DNA of 32,766 bases from contig SYHX01000075.1 in the NCBI GenBank assembly GCA_005799025.1, forward strand, positions 1 through 32,766, read 5' to 3'. This document shows positions 1 to 7,936 of the stretch, piece by piece. Position 1 is the stretch's first letter. Every line of letters starts with the position of its first letter. The DNA comes from Bacteroidota bacterium (GTDB taxonomy: Bacteria; Bacteroidota; Bacteroidia; UBA7662). A program made the position numbers and the translations under genes. The notes under the pieces are model-generated. The model saw only the letters and a list, made by a program, of their open reading frames with translations, was not told where the DNA came from and made no database searches.

Positions 1-1
1 G

Positions 2-436
2 GTTTATGTGATTCCGGTGGAGGCCTTGGAGCCGGTCATTCTTAGCCTGATGAAGGTCGATGAATACTTGAATGTCAAAGAAATCAGCCCCGAGGACCGA
101 AGGAATATTTTTGTTATTCTAGGACGATTTGCACATTTGACTAAACGTCGTCTGCAGGTGGATCAGTTTTTTGCGAACGAATCCCTGAGTTTGGCGACCG
201 AAACCGAAAATCGATTGCCCGAAGAAATGCGCAGAGAAGTGGCCGAAATCGAAAAATCGGTACGGCTCAACCCCCCCCAAGAACGGACCACCAAAGAAAT
301 TGGTTTGAATGCCTTGAGTACCCAACATAAGAAAATCGAAAAGGGATTGCGGGAACGCGGTGTGCTTCCGGAATCCGAAAACCTAGCCAACGGACTTAAC
401 GAATTGCCGCTGTACAGCCCTGATCAAGAGGGTTAA
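2..436 (+). CDS. Unrecognised protein, C-terminal part (5' end outside window)
   Basis: The reading frame is open from base 2, so the true start is probably upstream; a GTG at 8 is the only nearby start and may be internal. About 144 residues are visible. The part around residues 10-55 looks helical and compact (SLMKVDEYLNVKEISPED, then a basic stretch with LTKRRLQVDQFF). The rest is a charged tail rich in Glu, Arg and Lys with no signal peptide or membrane segment. I do not recognise a family. It ends 38 bases before the aminotransferase gene on the same strand, so it could be the first visible member of that operon, but nothing in the sequence proves a shared function. Confidence 0.6.
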   Translation, partial: VYVIPVEALEPVILSLMKVDEYLNVKEISPEDRRNIFVILGRFAHLTKRRLQVDQFFANESLSLATETENRLPEEMRREVAEIEKSVRLNPPQERTTKEIGLNALSTQHKKIEKGLRERGVLPESENLANGLNELPLYSPDQEG

Positions 437-474
437 CCGATAAAAAGTAATATTGATAGCTTGTACCTTCGTTT

Positions 475-1794
475 ATGTTGCAACAACTAACCGACAAGAA
501 TCGGCTCACCAAGGCCCATACCCAAGCCTACCGTTCTAGTCTAGCCCTCAACCGAAATGCCGCTGGATTTAGCAAGGAATTCAAGGAAGGTATCTACACC
601 CTCGTTTGTGATAAGGCGTCCGGGCCTTATGTCCACGATTTGGATCAAAATAAGTATATTGATCTTACCATGGGCTTTGGTTCCTTGCTTTTTGGGCATA
701 ATTATGAACCGATACGTCAGGCAATTCAAGATCAGTTAAGTCAATCCTGGTCTGTAGGCCCTATTTCTCCTTTGGCGGGTCAATTGTCCCAAGAAATTGT
801 TCTAGCCACCGGCGTCGAGCGGGTGGCTTTTTTTAATTCGGGAACCGAAGCCGTCATGGTGGCTTTGAGGTTAGCCAAGGCTATTACCCAGAAAAAGCAT
901 ATTGTTTTCTTCAAAGGATCCTATCACGGGACCTTTGATTCTTTGTTATCCCTCAAAAATGATCCCCATAGCGGAGTGGCCAAAGAAATGGTTCCAGGGG
1001 TTACCCAAGGTATTCTCAACGAATCCTATCTATTGGAATACGGATCCGAGGAAAGCTTGGAGTTTATTCGTAAAAATTCGGATCATATTGCAGCTGTCTT
1101 AACGGAACCAGTTCAAAGCCGTAATCCCGGTTTGCAACCCCGGGCTTATTTGCATGAACTTCGAAAGATTACGGAAGAAAAGAACATCGCCTTGGTTTTT
1201 GACGAGGTTATCACTGGGTTTCGCATCGGCTTGGGAGGAAGTCAGGAATATTTTGGGGTACAAGCCGATATTGTAACGTACGGGAAGGTCATAGGGGGTG
1301 GCTTGCCCTTGGGGTTGGTGGCAGGCAAGGCTCGTTTTCTTGATGCCACCGATGGTGGATTTTGGCAGTACGGGGATGATTCGGGACCGGTGGTCAAAGC
1401 CACTTTTGTCGCAGGTACCTTTTGTCATCATCCCTTGGCGATGGCCTCGTCGCTCAAGGTTCTTGAAATTCTTCGAAATTCCAATGGCCAAATTTTGCAT
1501 GACCTGAATCAAACAACGGCTGCCTTATGCGACCGATTCCAGAAATTTTTTGATCAAAACAAATATCCTATTTCGGTTCATCATTTTGGGTCCTTATTTC
1601 GGTTTACCACCCCTGGTAAGTCCAGTCTGCTTTATTATCAACTTTTGCTCAACGGGGTTTATGTATGGGAGGGTCGTAATTGTTTTCTTTCACCATCCCA
1701 TACGCCGGATGTTTTGGAAAGATTGGAGGAGCAGTTGATCCAATCGTGTTATGCGTTGGAGGCCCAGGGCTTGCTTAAGAAATCTGCACCATGA
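475..1794 (+). CDS. Class III PLP-dependent aminotransferase, glutamate-1-semialdehyde aminomutase-like
   Basis: The 439-residue protein has the hallmarks of fold-type I, class III aminotransferases: SGTEA at 122-126 (phosphate binding), FKGSYHG at 146-152, FDEVITGFR at 242-250 with the cofactor-pyridine Asp243, and Lys271 in TYGKVIGGGLPLG as the likely Schiff-base lysine. GTFCHHPLAMA further on resembles GSA-aminomutase-like enzymes and the aminotransferases found in natural-product assembly. The substrate cannot be read from sequence. Its TGA overlaps the ATG of the next gene (ATGA at 1791-1794), and that GNAT gene in turn overlaps an ATP-grasp gene. A biosynthetic role with these two is therefore more likely than tetrapyrrole synthesis; a bona fide HemL elsewhere in the genome would settle this. 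Confidence 0.9.
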   Translation: MLQQLTDKNRLTKAHTQAYRSSLALNRNAAGFSKEFKEGIYTLVCDKASGPYVHDLDQNKYIDLTMGFGSLLFGHNYEPIRQAIQDQLSQSWSVGPISPLAGQLSQEIVLATGVERVAFFNSGTEAVMVALRLAKAITQKKHIVFFKGSYHGTFDSLLSLKNDPHSGVAKEMVPGVTQGILNESYLLEYGSEESLEFIRKNSDHIAAVLTEPVQSRNPGLQPRAYLHELRKITEEKNIALVFDEVITGFRIGLGGSQEYFGVQADIVTYGKVIGGGLPLGLVAGKARFLDATDGGFWQYGDDSGPVVKATFVAGTFCHHPLAMASSLKVLEILRNSNGQILHDLNQTTAALCDRFQKFFDQNKYPISVHHFGSLFRFTTPGKSSLLYYQLLLNGVYVWEGRNCFLSPSHTPDVLERLEEQLIQSCYALEAQGLLKKSAP

Positions 1795-2849
1795 ACCCTG
1801 TTGTTCTTTTGGAAGAAGACTCCTTCCGCATATTGCGGCATGAAGGTATACCCGCTGAGGCGCTTGCCTTCTTGGATGAAATAGCTTGGGGCAGCGAAGG
1901 CGCGGTTTACGAAAACAAGAACACCAAGGAACACAGCCGCCATATACATCGCCCAGTCCTCATGGCGATTCATTCAGGTGATCAAATATTAGCGACGGCC
2001 GTTTTTTGTCATACCAAGGTTGGGATTGCTGCATCTTATCTTAATTGTTATTATGTGCGGTATTTTGCCTCATCCCCCAAAATCAGAGGACAGGGGCTTA
2101 TCAAAAAATACGGTATTCGTGTCATGGAATTGGTGAGGGAAGACGTTCATGCCCCTACGGTCTTTTTTGCCTGCGTGGAGCGTGGTAACAAACCCTCTTT
2201 CAAAACGGTCCAAAGCGCAGGTTATCAGCATACATGGACCGCTACCACCAACGGGTTCAGTCGATTTTTCCCCAGGTCCATGGAGGGGGTCGAGCAAGTG
2301 ACAACGCCGACGCAACGCGAGGAAGTACTTGCTTTGTTAGGGACCCAGTACCGCGAACATGCATTGGTTCAATTTGATTCCATTTTCTTGCATGATCAGT
2401 ATTACATATTGCGTATCAAAGGTCAAATCGTCGCCGGTCTTCAATACCATCGTGCCCATTGGGTGGTTAATCGTATGGCAGGCTGGTCAGGGAAGTTATT
2501 ACTCAAAATATTACCTCAAATCCCATTGCTAAATCGCATTTTTAACCCAAATAAATTTGAATTTTTGGCCTTGGAGGGCATTTATATCCGACCAGGATTC
2601 GAAAAGGAATGGGGCAGGCTTGTTGAAGATGTTTTGGTCAAAACAGGCATGCGATCCGCGATGTATTGGATGGGTGCAACTTGTCCAATTCGAGAAAGAA
2701 TTCAAGGGGCTGTGGGCCCCGGATTATTGCATCCTTTTGTTAAGGATTCGGATGTTTATGTTATGGCATCTTTTCATGATGTAGATAAGGGAAGGATACA
2801 ACAAATTCAGACCTTACCCTTGTACGCCTCCGGGTTTGATTATGTTTAG
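1791..2849 (+). CDS. GNAT-family N-acyltransferase-like protein
   Basis: The 352-residue cytosolic protein carries an N-terminal GNAT fold. After a strand ending in YLNCYYVRYFASSP comes the acyl-CoA pyrophosphate loop, KIRGQGLIKKYG at about 97-108 (Arg99-Gly-Gln-Gly102). A following strand (TVFFACVERGN) and the NKPSFKTVQSAGY segment fit GNAT motif B. The C-terminal 180 residues may be a second, degenerate GNAT-like half, but no second RGxGx loop is visible. GNAT enzymes usually acylate an amine, which suits a partner that makes an amine (the upstream aminotransferase). The ATGA start and the overlap with the next gene imply translational coupling. The substrate is unknown. Confidence 0.75.
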   Translation: MNPVVLLEEDSFRILRHEGIPAEALAFLDEIAWGSEGAVYENKNTKEHSRHIHRPVLMAIHSGDQILATAVFCHTKVGIAASYLNCYYVRYFASSPKIRGQGLIKKYGIRVMELVREDVHAPTVFFACVERGNKPSFKTVQSAGYQHTWTATTNGFSRFFPRSMEGVEQVTTPTQREEVLALLGTQYREHALVQFDSIFLHDQYYILRIKGQIVAGLQYHRAHWVVNRMAGWSGKLLLKILPQIPLLNRIFNPNKFEFLALEGIYIRPGFEKEWGRLVEDVLVKTGMRSAMYWMGATCPIRERIQGAVGPGLLHPFVKDSDVYVMASFHDVDKGRIQQIQTLPLYASGFDYV

Positions 2850-3891
2850 TCGATTTTTGGAACGATTGGATATCCTTTGGCACTGGAAATCATGGCCATG
2901 GGAAATACTTTACTTTCCGGTTACCCTGTATGTGGTCATGGTGGGTTTGATCCGCTCCGGCCATGTTTTTTACTTTGCGGCGGCAAACCCCAAATTACCC
3001 CTTGCAGGTTTTGCCGGAGAATCCAAACATGAAATTATTCAGAGGATTCCGAAGGAATGGAAGCCTAAAACATTATATGTTACAAATCAAGATACCCTGG
3101 ATGAATTAGCCCCCAAGATATCGGATTTGAACATGTCTTATCCGCTCTTTGTTAAACCCGATGTGGGAGAGGGCGGTTATTTGGCGACGAAGGTGGACAG
3201 CTGGGAAGATCTGAAAGTTTATCATGAAAGCCATGCTATGAACTACCTTGTACAGGATTTTGTGCAACACGAATTGGAGGTTAGTGTATTGGTGCACAAA
3301 GCGATGGGTTCACTGCAAATAAGCAGCATTACGGAAAGAAGCCATCTAAAATTGGTTGGAAATGGGACTTCTACCGTTCGGGATTTGTTGAAAGGCATAC
3401 CCTTTATTCGCCATCGTTTATCGAATATTTTGGCCAAATGTCAATCCTATGCCGATTTGGTTCTACTGGATGGGCAAGTATGGGAACCGACCTCTCTAGG
3501 TAATTTGGATTATGGTTCTGCTTATTATGATATCACTAACCAGTCTATCCCCCTATTTAGAAATGTCTTGGAATCCATTAATGATCAAGTGGATTTATTT
3601 GATTATGCCCGCTATGATTTGAAAAGTGCAAGCAGGGAAGATTTGTTTAACGGCAAATTTCAAATTTTAGAAATTAACGGTGTCAAAGGCTTACCGATTC
3701 ATATTTATGATTCCCGTTGTAGTTTTTGGAACGGGCAACGAGAAATATTCAAACACTGGGGATATGTTTTAACCCTTAGCCAACGTAATCAAAAACAAGG
3801 CGCCAAGGTCCCTGGATTTCGTCAGGGGCTAGCCTATTTAATTCATCATCAACGAACTCTTCAATTATCCTTAAATCCTCGAATATGTTAA
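2842..3891 (+). CDS. ATP-grasp ligase, D-Ala-D-Ala-ligase-like
   Basis: I prefer the ATG at 2842 (about 349 residues) to the TTG at 2836; either way it overlaps the GNAT gene. ATP-grasp features, numbered from the TTG, are PLFVKPDVGEGGYLA with Lys107 as likely nucleotide-binding lysine plus a glycine-rich loop, a hydrophobic segment before QDFVQHELEVSV, DYARYDLKS with Asp261, and FQILEINGVKGLP, where Glu279 and Asn281 match the Mg-binding ExN of D-Ala-D-Ala ligases. A hydrophobic stretch near residues 24-40 might contact the membrane. Such enzymes join a carboxylate to an amine via an acyl-phosphate. The context suggests it couples a product of the two upstream enzymes. It is not a standard Ddl: the N-terminal part and spacing differ. 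Confidence 0.8.
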   Translation: MFSRFLERLDILWHWKSWPWEILYFPVTLYVVMVGLIRSGHVFYFAAANPKLPLAGFAGESKHEIIQRIPKEWKPKTLYVTNQDTLDELAPKISDLNMSYPLFVKPDVGEGGYLATKVDSWEDLKVYHESHAMNYLVQDFVQHELEVSVLVHKAMGSLQISSITERSHLKLVGNGTSTVRDLLKGIPFIRHRLSNILAKCQSYADLVLLDGQVWEPTSLGNLDYGSAYYDITNQSIPLFRNVLESINDQVDLFDYARYDLKSASREDLFNGKFQILEINGVKGLPIHIYDSRCSFWNGQREIFKHWGYVLTLSQRNQKQGAKVPGFRQGLAYLIHHQRTLQLSLNPRIC

Positions 3892-4331
3892 AAAGTCCCT
3901 TTTTCTTCCTTGTCGTACTGCTTACTTATGAGCCGTTACTCGCTCAAAATAACAAAATTAGTCACTCGTTAAATCTCACAGGGGGTACGTTCCTTTTGTT
4001 CAACTAAGGGTCCTTGCATTATGAACTGCTTGAAGAACGTAGGCACGTCCATACTTTTATCCAAAGCGGATTGAGCTTGGGCTATGATTTATGGAACGAG
4101 AAGTTTATTACAACACCTTTTGCTCGGTTGGGGTTTTTGGCCGGAGCGAATTCCCATTATTTTGAGGCAAGCGCGGGTGCTGGTTTGTACATATGGTCGG
4201 GTGATGGTCCGGAATTGCTGCCATCCGCAACTGTGGGGTATCGGAACCTTAATCTGGATGGTCGTAGTATTGTTCGTTTTGGCATAGGTTTTCCGGACCT
4301 CCTTTATTTCGGTTATGGCTGGCGTCTTTGA
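3885..4331 (+). pseudogene. Small outer-membrane beta-barrel-like protein, interrupted by one in-frame TAA
   Basis: ATG at 3885 overlaps the end of the ATP-grasp gene. It encodes a signal peptide (MLKSPFFFLVVLL...LAQ) and 40 residues ending GGTFLLFN before TAA at 4005-4007. The same frame continues without another stop to 4331, giving GSLHYELLEERRH and then alternating hydrophobic strands ending in LLYFGYGWRL. The aromatic C-terminus and strand pattern resemble small Bacteroidota outer-membrane barrels, where a Tyr would fit at the stop position. A Tyr codon to TAA change or a base-call error is the simplest reading. A TTG at 4014 could restart translation, but the product would lack a signal peptide. 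The gene ends convergent with, and 19 bases into, the minus-strand cyclase gene. Confidence 0.7.
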
Positions 4332-6376
4332 AGAGCATCCTCGGTTTGAATGCGCTGGCGGTAAAAGCGATGCATGGTGACCACATGGGGGAAGCTCAGG
4401 CAAGCGAGGAAGACAAAGAACGAGCCTTCGGGCCCAAAGTCCAGGGGCGGGAGCCAATCCTTGAAGGTGTAGAACATTCCCATCAGGAGCCAAGCGCCGG
4501 AATGAAAGGGGAGGGCGGCCCTCCAAAGGGTGGGCGAACTAAGTTGGAGACCCCGTCGCAAATCCCGCCAACCGATTCGGCTGTGTTGGCCGATGAAATA
4601 CAAACCAAAGGCGTGCATCAAGGGGAGTTGCGAAGCAATCATCAACCATAGGGACGTCCAGAACAACGCACTCTGACGGTGGTAAACCCCTGCAATGGTC
4701 CAAATCGTCATAAAACCCACCGGCAGGGACCAGGTTGTATCGCGTTGGGTCATGGCCTGCACGATGTTACGGGTTTCTTCGGGATGGGTGCCGGTGATGT
4801 AGGCCAGGACCGACAGCCCCCATGCCAACGATAGGAAACGGTTCATTCCCCAGGAACGCCCATCCGCTTGGCCAAAATGCCAAGCCGAATACCCCACAAA
4901 AAACAACAGACTCCACCAGGGCCACAGGAACCAAAACCATAACATCAACAATCCCAGCCCAATATAAACCAGTACCATGGCGGGTGTGGGAAGCCTTTGG
5001 AGCCGTCCGCTTTGTAACAAATGATCAACCGCTCCGTGGGGCAGTCCCAGGAGGACCATGCCCAGGACCAGACCCAGATTGGCCACCACCGAATAAACCG
5101 AAGGCAGGGCCTGCAGGCCCATCAAAAGAAGAGCCAATAACAACAAACGCAAAGGCCAGCTGACGTGACGCTCCCACAGGGCGACCAAAAAAGGCTTCCA
5201 GGGCAAATGCATCAACATCCGCAGATCGTATTGCCAAGTGGATTTTTCGTCCATAAAGCGCAGGACCGAGGAAAGGGGTGTGCCCGCAAAGAGTTGTTCA
5301 AAAATCATTTTGCCTTGATGGGGGCGCCGGCGCAGAATATGCAGGAGCAGTCCGTCCAGGAAGGCGTAGCGGGGATGGGCGTGTTGCGGTTTCCAGGGCT
5401 TTGTTGTAGGGACACGAGCATCGAGTTGCTGATGGAAAGAGGCATGGGCTGCCCAATGCTGTGCCAGTTCCTGCGCTTGTTGGTGCATGGTCTTGAATGC
5501 GTAACCGGTGCTGGGCTTGAGGGCGTGGTTGCGGGTCCCTATGGGCACCACGCCGTTGAGGCGATGGCGTTCGCTGAGGGGGTTGCGATGCTCGGCCATG
5601 GGAATGATGCCCTGCTCCCGGTGAGTGATACGGTACGTGGCTTGGTCCGGCAAGGCGTCCCTGAGGTAATCGCGCAGGCGTTGTTCGGCCAATTCGGCCT
5701 CCAGGATCGCGGTACCAAAACGTGTGAGCTCTACCAGAACCCGGTTCTCCGCAAAGGGCAGCATGTAAACAAACTGCGTAGCCCCGTCCTGCGGCACCTC
5801 CAAATCCATGAGGGTCACCCCCGCATCGCTTTGCCAAGAAAAATCCGTTTCCACCACCCACCCGTAAAAACTCTGCGCCAAATCAGGCTGGGCCATATCA
5901 GGTTGTGCCGAATCAATAGGCATATTATCAAGTTGGGGCGGTCGGGAATCCAGGACCCACCGAGCCCGCACCTTCTCCGACCCGCAAACCGCATAGGCGC
6001 CTTGGTCATCAGCGCCCACGCTCTCCACCGCCTCGGCCCTCAGTTCCCAGCCGTTGGCCGCCATACGCTGGCTCAAATCCTCGTAGAGGTCCAGGCTGTT
6101 GACCTGGTGGTAACGTAGTGGGGCGATCGAAACCAGGGGCTCCCGCCCACCGCGCGCCTTCTCCCACGAATGTCCAATCAAATCCCCCAAGTCCGCCACC
6201 ACCGGTTCCGTATCCTCCGCCCAGAAACAAAACGTCTTGTCGTTACGGCTTTTGGGGTCCGGGTCCACGAACAAAACCCGCTGACCGGCCAACAAACCCG
6301 CTCCCTCCAACGCACGCGCTGTTAGGGCGGCTGATGCCCCTCGGCCCACAAAGAGAAAGTCCACGTCCCTTGCCAT
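4313..6376 (-). CDS. Fusion of lycopene cyclase (CrtY type) and Brp/Blh beta-carotene 15,15'-dioxygenase
   Basis: The ATG at 6376 places the FAD motif at the N-terminus (ARDVDFLFVGRGASA). An upstream start at 6421 would add 15 residues without domain signal. Numbering below is from 6421, 702 residues. Residues 18 to about 400 are a CrtY-type flavoprotein: FVGRGASAALTARAL, DKTFCFW, and TRNHALKPSTGYAFK. Residues about 420-690 are hydrophobic with multiple membrane segments and the Blh histidines: GLPHGAVDH (His462, His467), SAWHFGQAD (His515), FIGQHS (His613) and FPHVVTMH (His679, His684). Family knowledge says the first part cyclises lycopene to beta-carotene and the second cleaves it to retinal, the rhodopsin chromophore. 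No rhodopsin gene or other carotenoid gene is in the window. The linker at 168-183 has a short AQPDxAQPDxAQ repeat. Confidence 0.92.
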   Translation of the reverse strand: MARDVDFLFVGRGASAALTARALEGAGLLAGQRVLFVDPDPKSRNDKTFCFWAEDTEPVVADLGDLIGHSWEKARGGREPLVSIAPLRYHQVNSLDLYEDLSQRMAANGWELRAEAVESVGADDQGAYAVCGSEKVRARWVLDSRPPQLDNMPIDSAQPDMAQPDLAQSFYGWVVETDFSWQSDAGVTLMDLEVPQDGATQFVYMLPFAENRVLVELTRFGTAILEAELAEQRLRDYLRDALPDQATYRITHREQGIIPMAEHRNPLSERHRLNGVVPIGTRNHALKPSTGYAFKTMHQQAQELAQHWAAHASFHQQLDARVPTTKPWKPQHAHPRYAFLDGLLLHILRRRPHQGKMIFEQLFAGTPLSSVLRFMDEKSTWQYDLRMLMHLPWKPFLVALWERHVSWPLRLLLLALLLMGLQALPSVYSVVANLGLVLGMVLLGLPHGAVDHLLQSGRLQRLPTPAMVLVYIGLGLLMLWFWFLWPWWSLLFFVGYSAWHFGQADGRSWGMNRFLSLAWGLSVLAYITGTHPEETRNIVQAMTQRDTTWSLPVGFMTIWTIAGVYHRQSALFWTSLWLMIASQLPLMHAFGLYFIGQHSRIGWRDLRRGLQLSSPTLWRAALPFHSGAWLLMGMFYTFKDWLPPLDFGPEGSFFVFLACLSFPHVVTMHRFYRQRIQTEDALQRRQP

Positions 6377-6518
6377 TTGGCCTAAGTTATTCCAACGGCG
6401 GCTTTTTTGAGCACATGACAACCCACAAATTGCATCATGGTATATCAGCGTTTTGACCTTATTTTTTAATTAACAAATATTTATAATCAATGGATGGACA
6501 TACGTAAATTTTTAAAAC

Positions 6519-6737
6519 ATGAAAAAAAATCTATGGAGTCTTGTGATTTTGTTGGCCATGGCCTCGCCCAACCTCACCCAAGAAGCTTTCAAATTTGACC
6601 TGGATCAAAAATTCTATCTACTGACCAATCTTGATTATTTAGGGTCTAATCCCGAATTTTCTAATATCGAAATCACGACAAGTATTGGAAGCCGAAGAAA
6701 AAGCACCGCGAGTCAGTTCCTTGAATTTGGGGTTTAG
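6519..6737 (+). pseudogene. Short signal-peptide ORF, probable outer-membrane protein remnant
   Basis: The 72-residue ORF begins with a signal-peptide-like MKKNLWSLVILLAMASP, then EAFKFDLDQKFYLLTNLDYL and a basic stretch, and stops at TAG 6735-6737. Reading through the stop gives another 27 codons to TAA at 6819-6821, including NPSFYFVGIRIF, which resembles the last strand of a beta-barrel. It could be an internally deleted, interrupted outer-membrane protein gene; I did not recognise a family. The adjoining NERD gene and transposase fragment are also decayed, which supports a remnant rather than a working small protein. Confidence 0.4.
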
Positions 6738-6865
6738 GGTGGCCCTCAAAATTTAAAATTCCAGAACCCCTCGTTTTATTTTGTTGGTATCAGGATTTTC
6801 TGTAGCGAATTCCATGTGTAATAGGTTCAAGTTAAGCTTGACTGGAAATAGTAGAACTAACACGT

Positions 6866-7583
6866 GTGATTGCCCTAAACATCATCTCAGGCATCGGCTT
6901 GTTGTGGCTTTTTAAGTTTTTTGCTTTTGTTCACTTCAGGGCTCAATGGGCACAGTACAAGGCAAACCAGGCGCTGCTGGCGACCGTGAATAAGTCCTAC
7001 CGGGGGACTCGGTCGGAGCGTAAGTTGGTGCTGAGACTTCTACTTAGTAACTTTTCTTCTAAGGCTTTATACAACGATTTATACCTGGACATGACCCGTG
7101 GTCGTTATTCTCAATTGGATATCGTCTTGGTCACGAAGGTTGGAGTGGTGGTTTTTGAGATCAAAGAAATGAGTGGTTGGATTTTTGGTTCAGACCATCT
7201 TCAACACTGGACCTAGGTTTTGGCGTATGGTAGGCAGCGTAATCGCTTTTACAACCCTGTTCTTCAAAACCAAAAACATATCCAGGACCTTCGTTCCCAA
7301 TTGCCGTAGTTCGCAAAGTTGCCTTTTTATTATGCCCTTTTTTTTTGATGGGTTTTGTGAATTCAAAAAGCTTCATAACATTCCTTCAGATATTTATTTG
7401 GATCGTTCGTGGGATTTTACGAATATTTTATAGACACTGCTCACTAACAAACCACCTGATGAATACGCAGACAAAGAGGAGCTTATTAGCTTTCTTAAAA
7501 CCGTCGTCCAAAACGGTGAGAATTCTGCGATTCGACGGCAACATATCCAAAATGTGCACAAGTTTATGTCAAGTCGTGGCTGA
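6866..7583 (+). pseudogene. NERD-domain (nuclease-related) protein, degraded
   Basis: A GTG at 6866 opens 116 codons with an N-terminal hydrophobic segment and the first half of a NERD domain: GTRSERKLVLRLL, then SQLDIVLVTKVGVVVFEIKEMSGWIFG, with Asp85, Glu98 and Lys100 as the expected PD-(D/E)xK nuclease residues. TAG at 7214-7216 falls where NERD proteins usually have Gln (WT*VLAYG). The same frame then continues through RFYNPVLQNQKHIQDL, another TAG at 7307-7309 and FAKLPFYYALFF. A 9-T run at 7338-7346 shifts the frame, which continues DGFCEFKKLHNIPSD, a third TAG at 7431-7433, and a final helical stretch ending with TGA at 7581-7583. Three stops plus a frameshift make a pseudogene the likely reading. 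Function of intact members is poorly defined. Confidence 0.8.
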
Positions 7584-7585
7584 GA

Positions 7586-7789
7586 CCGTCAGCACTTTGG
7601 TGTGCTTCAAGGCCTTGGCGACTTTAATAGAATTAATTTGCTTAGGTCTAAAGGGTTGAATAAATTTAATCTTAATTTTGTGTTCCTTGCACCAATTCTC
7701 AAAACTTTGGAGGTGAAATCAGGGCCGATACCGGTCTTGAAGAGCTGGGGTATACCATTTTGGACAATAACGCTTTCTAGGGTCCTCAT
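7586..7789 (-). mobile_element. Decayed IS3-type transposase (OrfB integrase core) fragment
   Basis: On the minus strand from about 7789, RTLESVIVQNGIPQLFKTGIGPDFTSK matches the integrase-core segment where IS3-family OrfB proteins read roughly GxPxxIRxDNGPEFTS. One frame change later the text continues ENWCKEHKIKIKFIQPFRPKQ, matching the family's W-C-K...FIQPGKPxQN region. The catalytic DNG is changed to GIG, the frame is broken, and the rest of the enzyme is missing on both sides. I saw no terminal inverted repeats or target-site duplication. This is a relic of an old insertion next to other decayed genes. Confidence 0.65.
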
Positions 7790-7885
7790 AAGACTTTTGT
7801 AGGGGGACTCAATTTGATACCTTTATTAAAAATTGGGCTAGGTGTATTTTTTGCTATGTGCAATATAAAGTCCGGATCGCTTGTT

Positions 7886-7926
7886 CAAACGGCAATAAAG
7901 GTCTCGAAAGGTCTTTTTGCCGTTTG
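7886..7926. other. Perfect 10-bp inverted repeat, hairpin
   Basis: CAAACGGCAA (7886-7895) is matched exactly by TTGCCGTTTG (7917-7926). AAAG/CTTT inside can extend the stem past a one-base bulge. The loop region carries a direct repeat, AAAGGTCT twice, separated by CG. There is no clean downstream T-run on the plus strand, so a simple intrinsic terminator is not certain. It may instead be a terminator shielding the operon, a regulator site or a relic of the adjacent insertion. Confidence 0.6.
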
Positions 7927-7936
7927 CTTTCATAAA

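Noticed and set aside
453-471. TTG and TACCTTCG just before the aminotransferase gene as a promoter
   Set aside because: The spacing is only 8 bases and the -7 element touches the start codon.
1099-1512. 137-codon minus-strand frame in the aminotransferase gene
   Set aside because: Antisense shadow of a well-supported enzyme; no motif or signal peptide.
475-1794. HemL (glutamate-1-semialdehyde aminomutase) of haem synthesis
   Set aside because: The core is similar, but the overlap with GNAT and ATP-grasp genes and no neighbouring haem genes favour a biosynthetic cassette. Not fully excluded.
5165-6118. 317-codon plus-strand open frame inside the cyclase fusion
   Set aside because: It is antisense to a gene with strong family motifs, in a GC-rich stretch where antisense frames stay open by chance. 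The product is rich in His, Arg and Gly with no domain.
4313-6421. Rhodopsin gene next to the retinal-forming enzyme
   Set aside because: No seven-helix protein with a retinal Lys motif is encoded on either side of the cyclase fusion in this window.
6735-7433. Stop codon recoding of TAG (four TAG in broken genes)
   Set aside because: TAG ends apparently intact genes elsewhere (for example at 16075), a frameshift is also present, and the region has an IS relic. Pseudogene decay explains it better.
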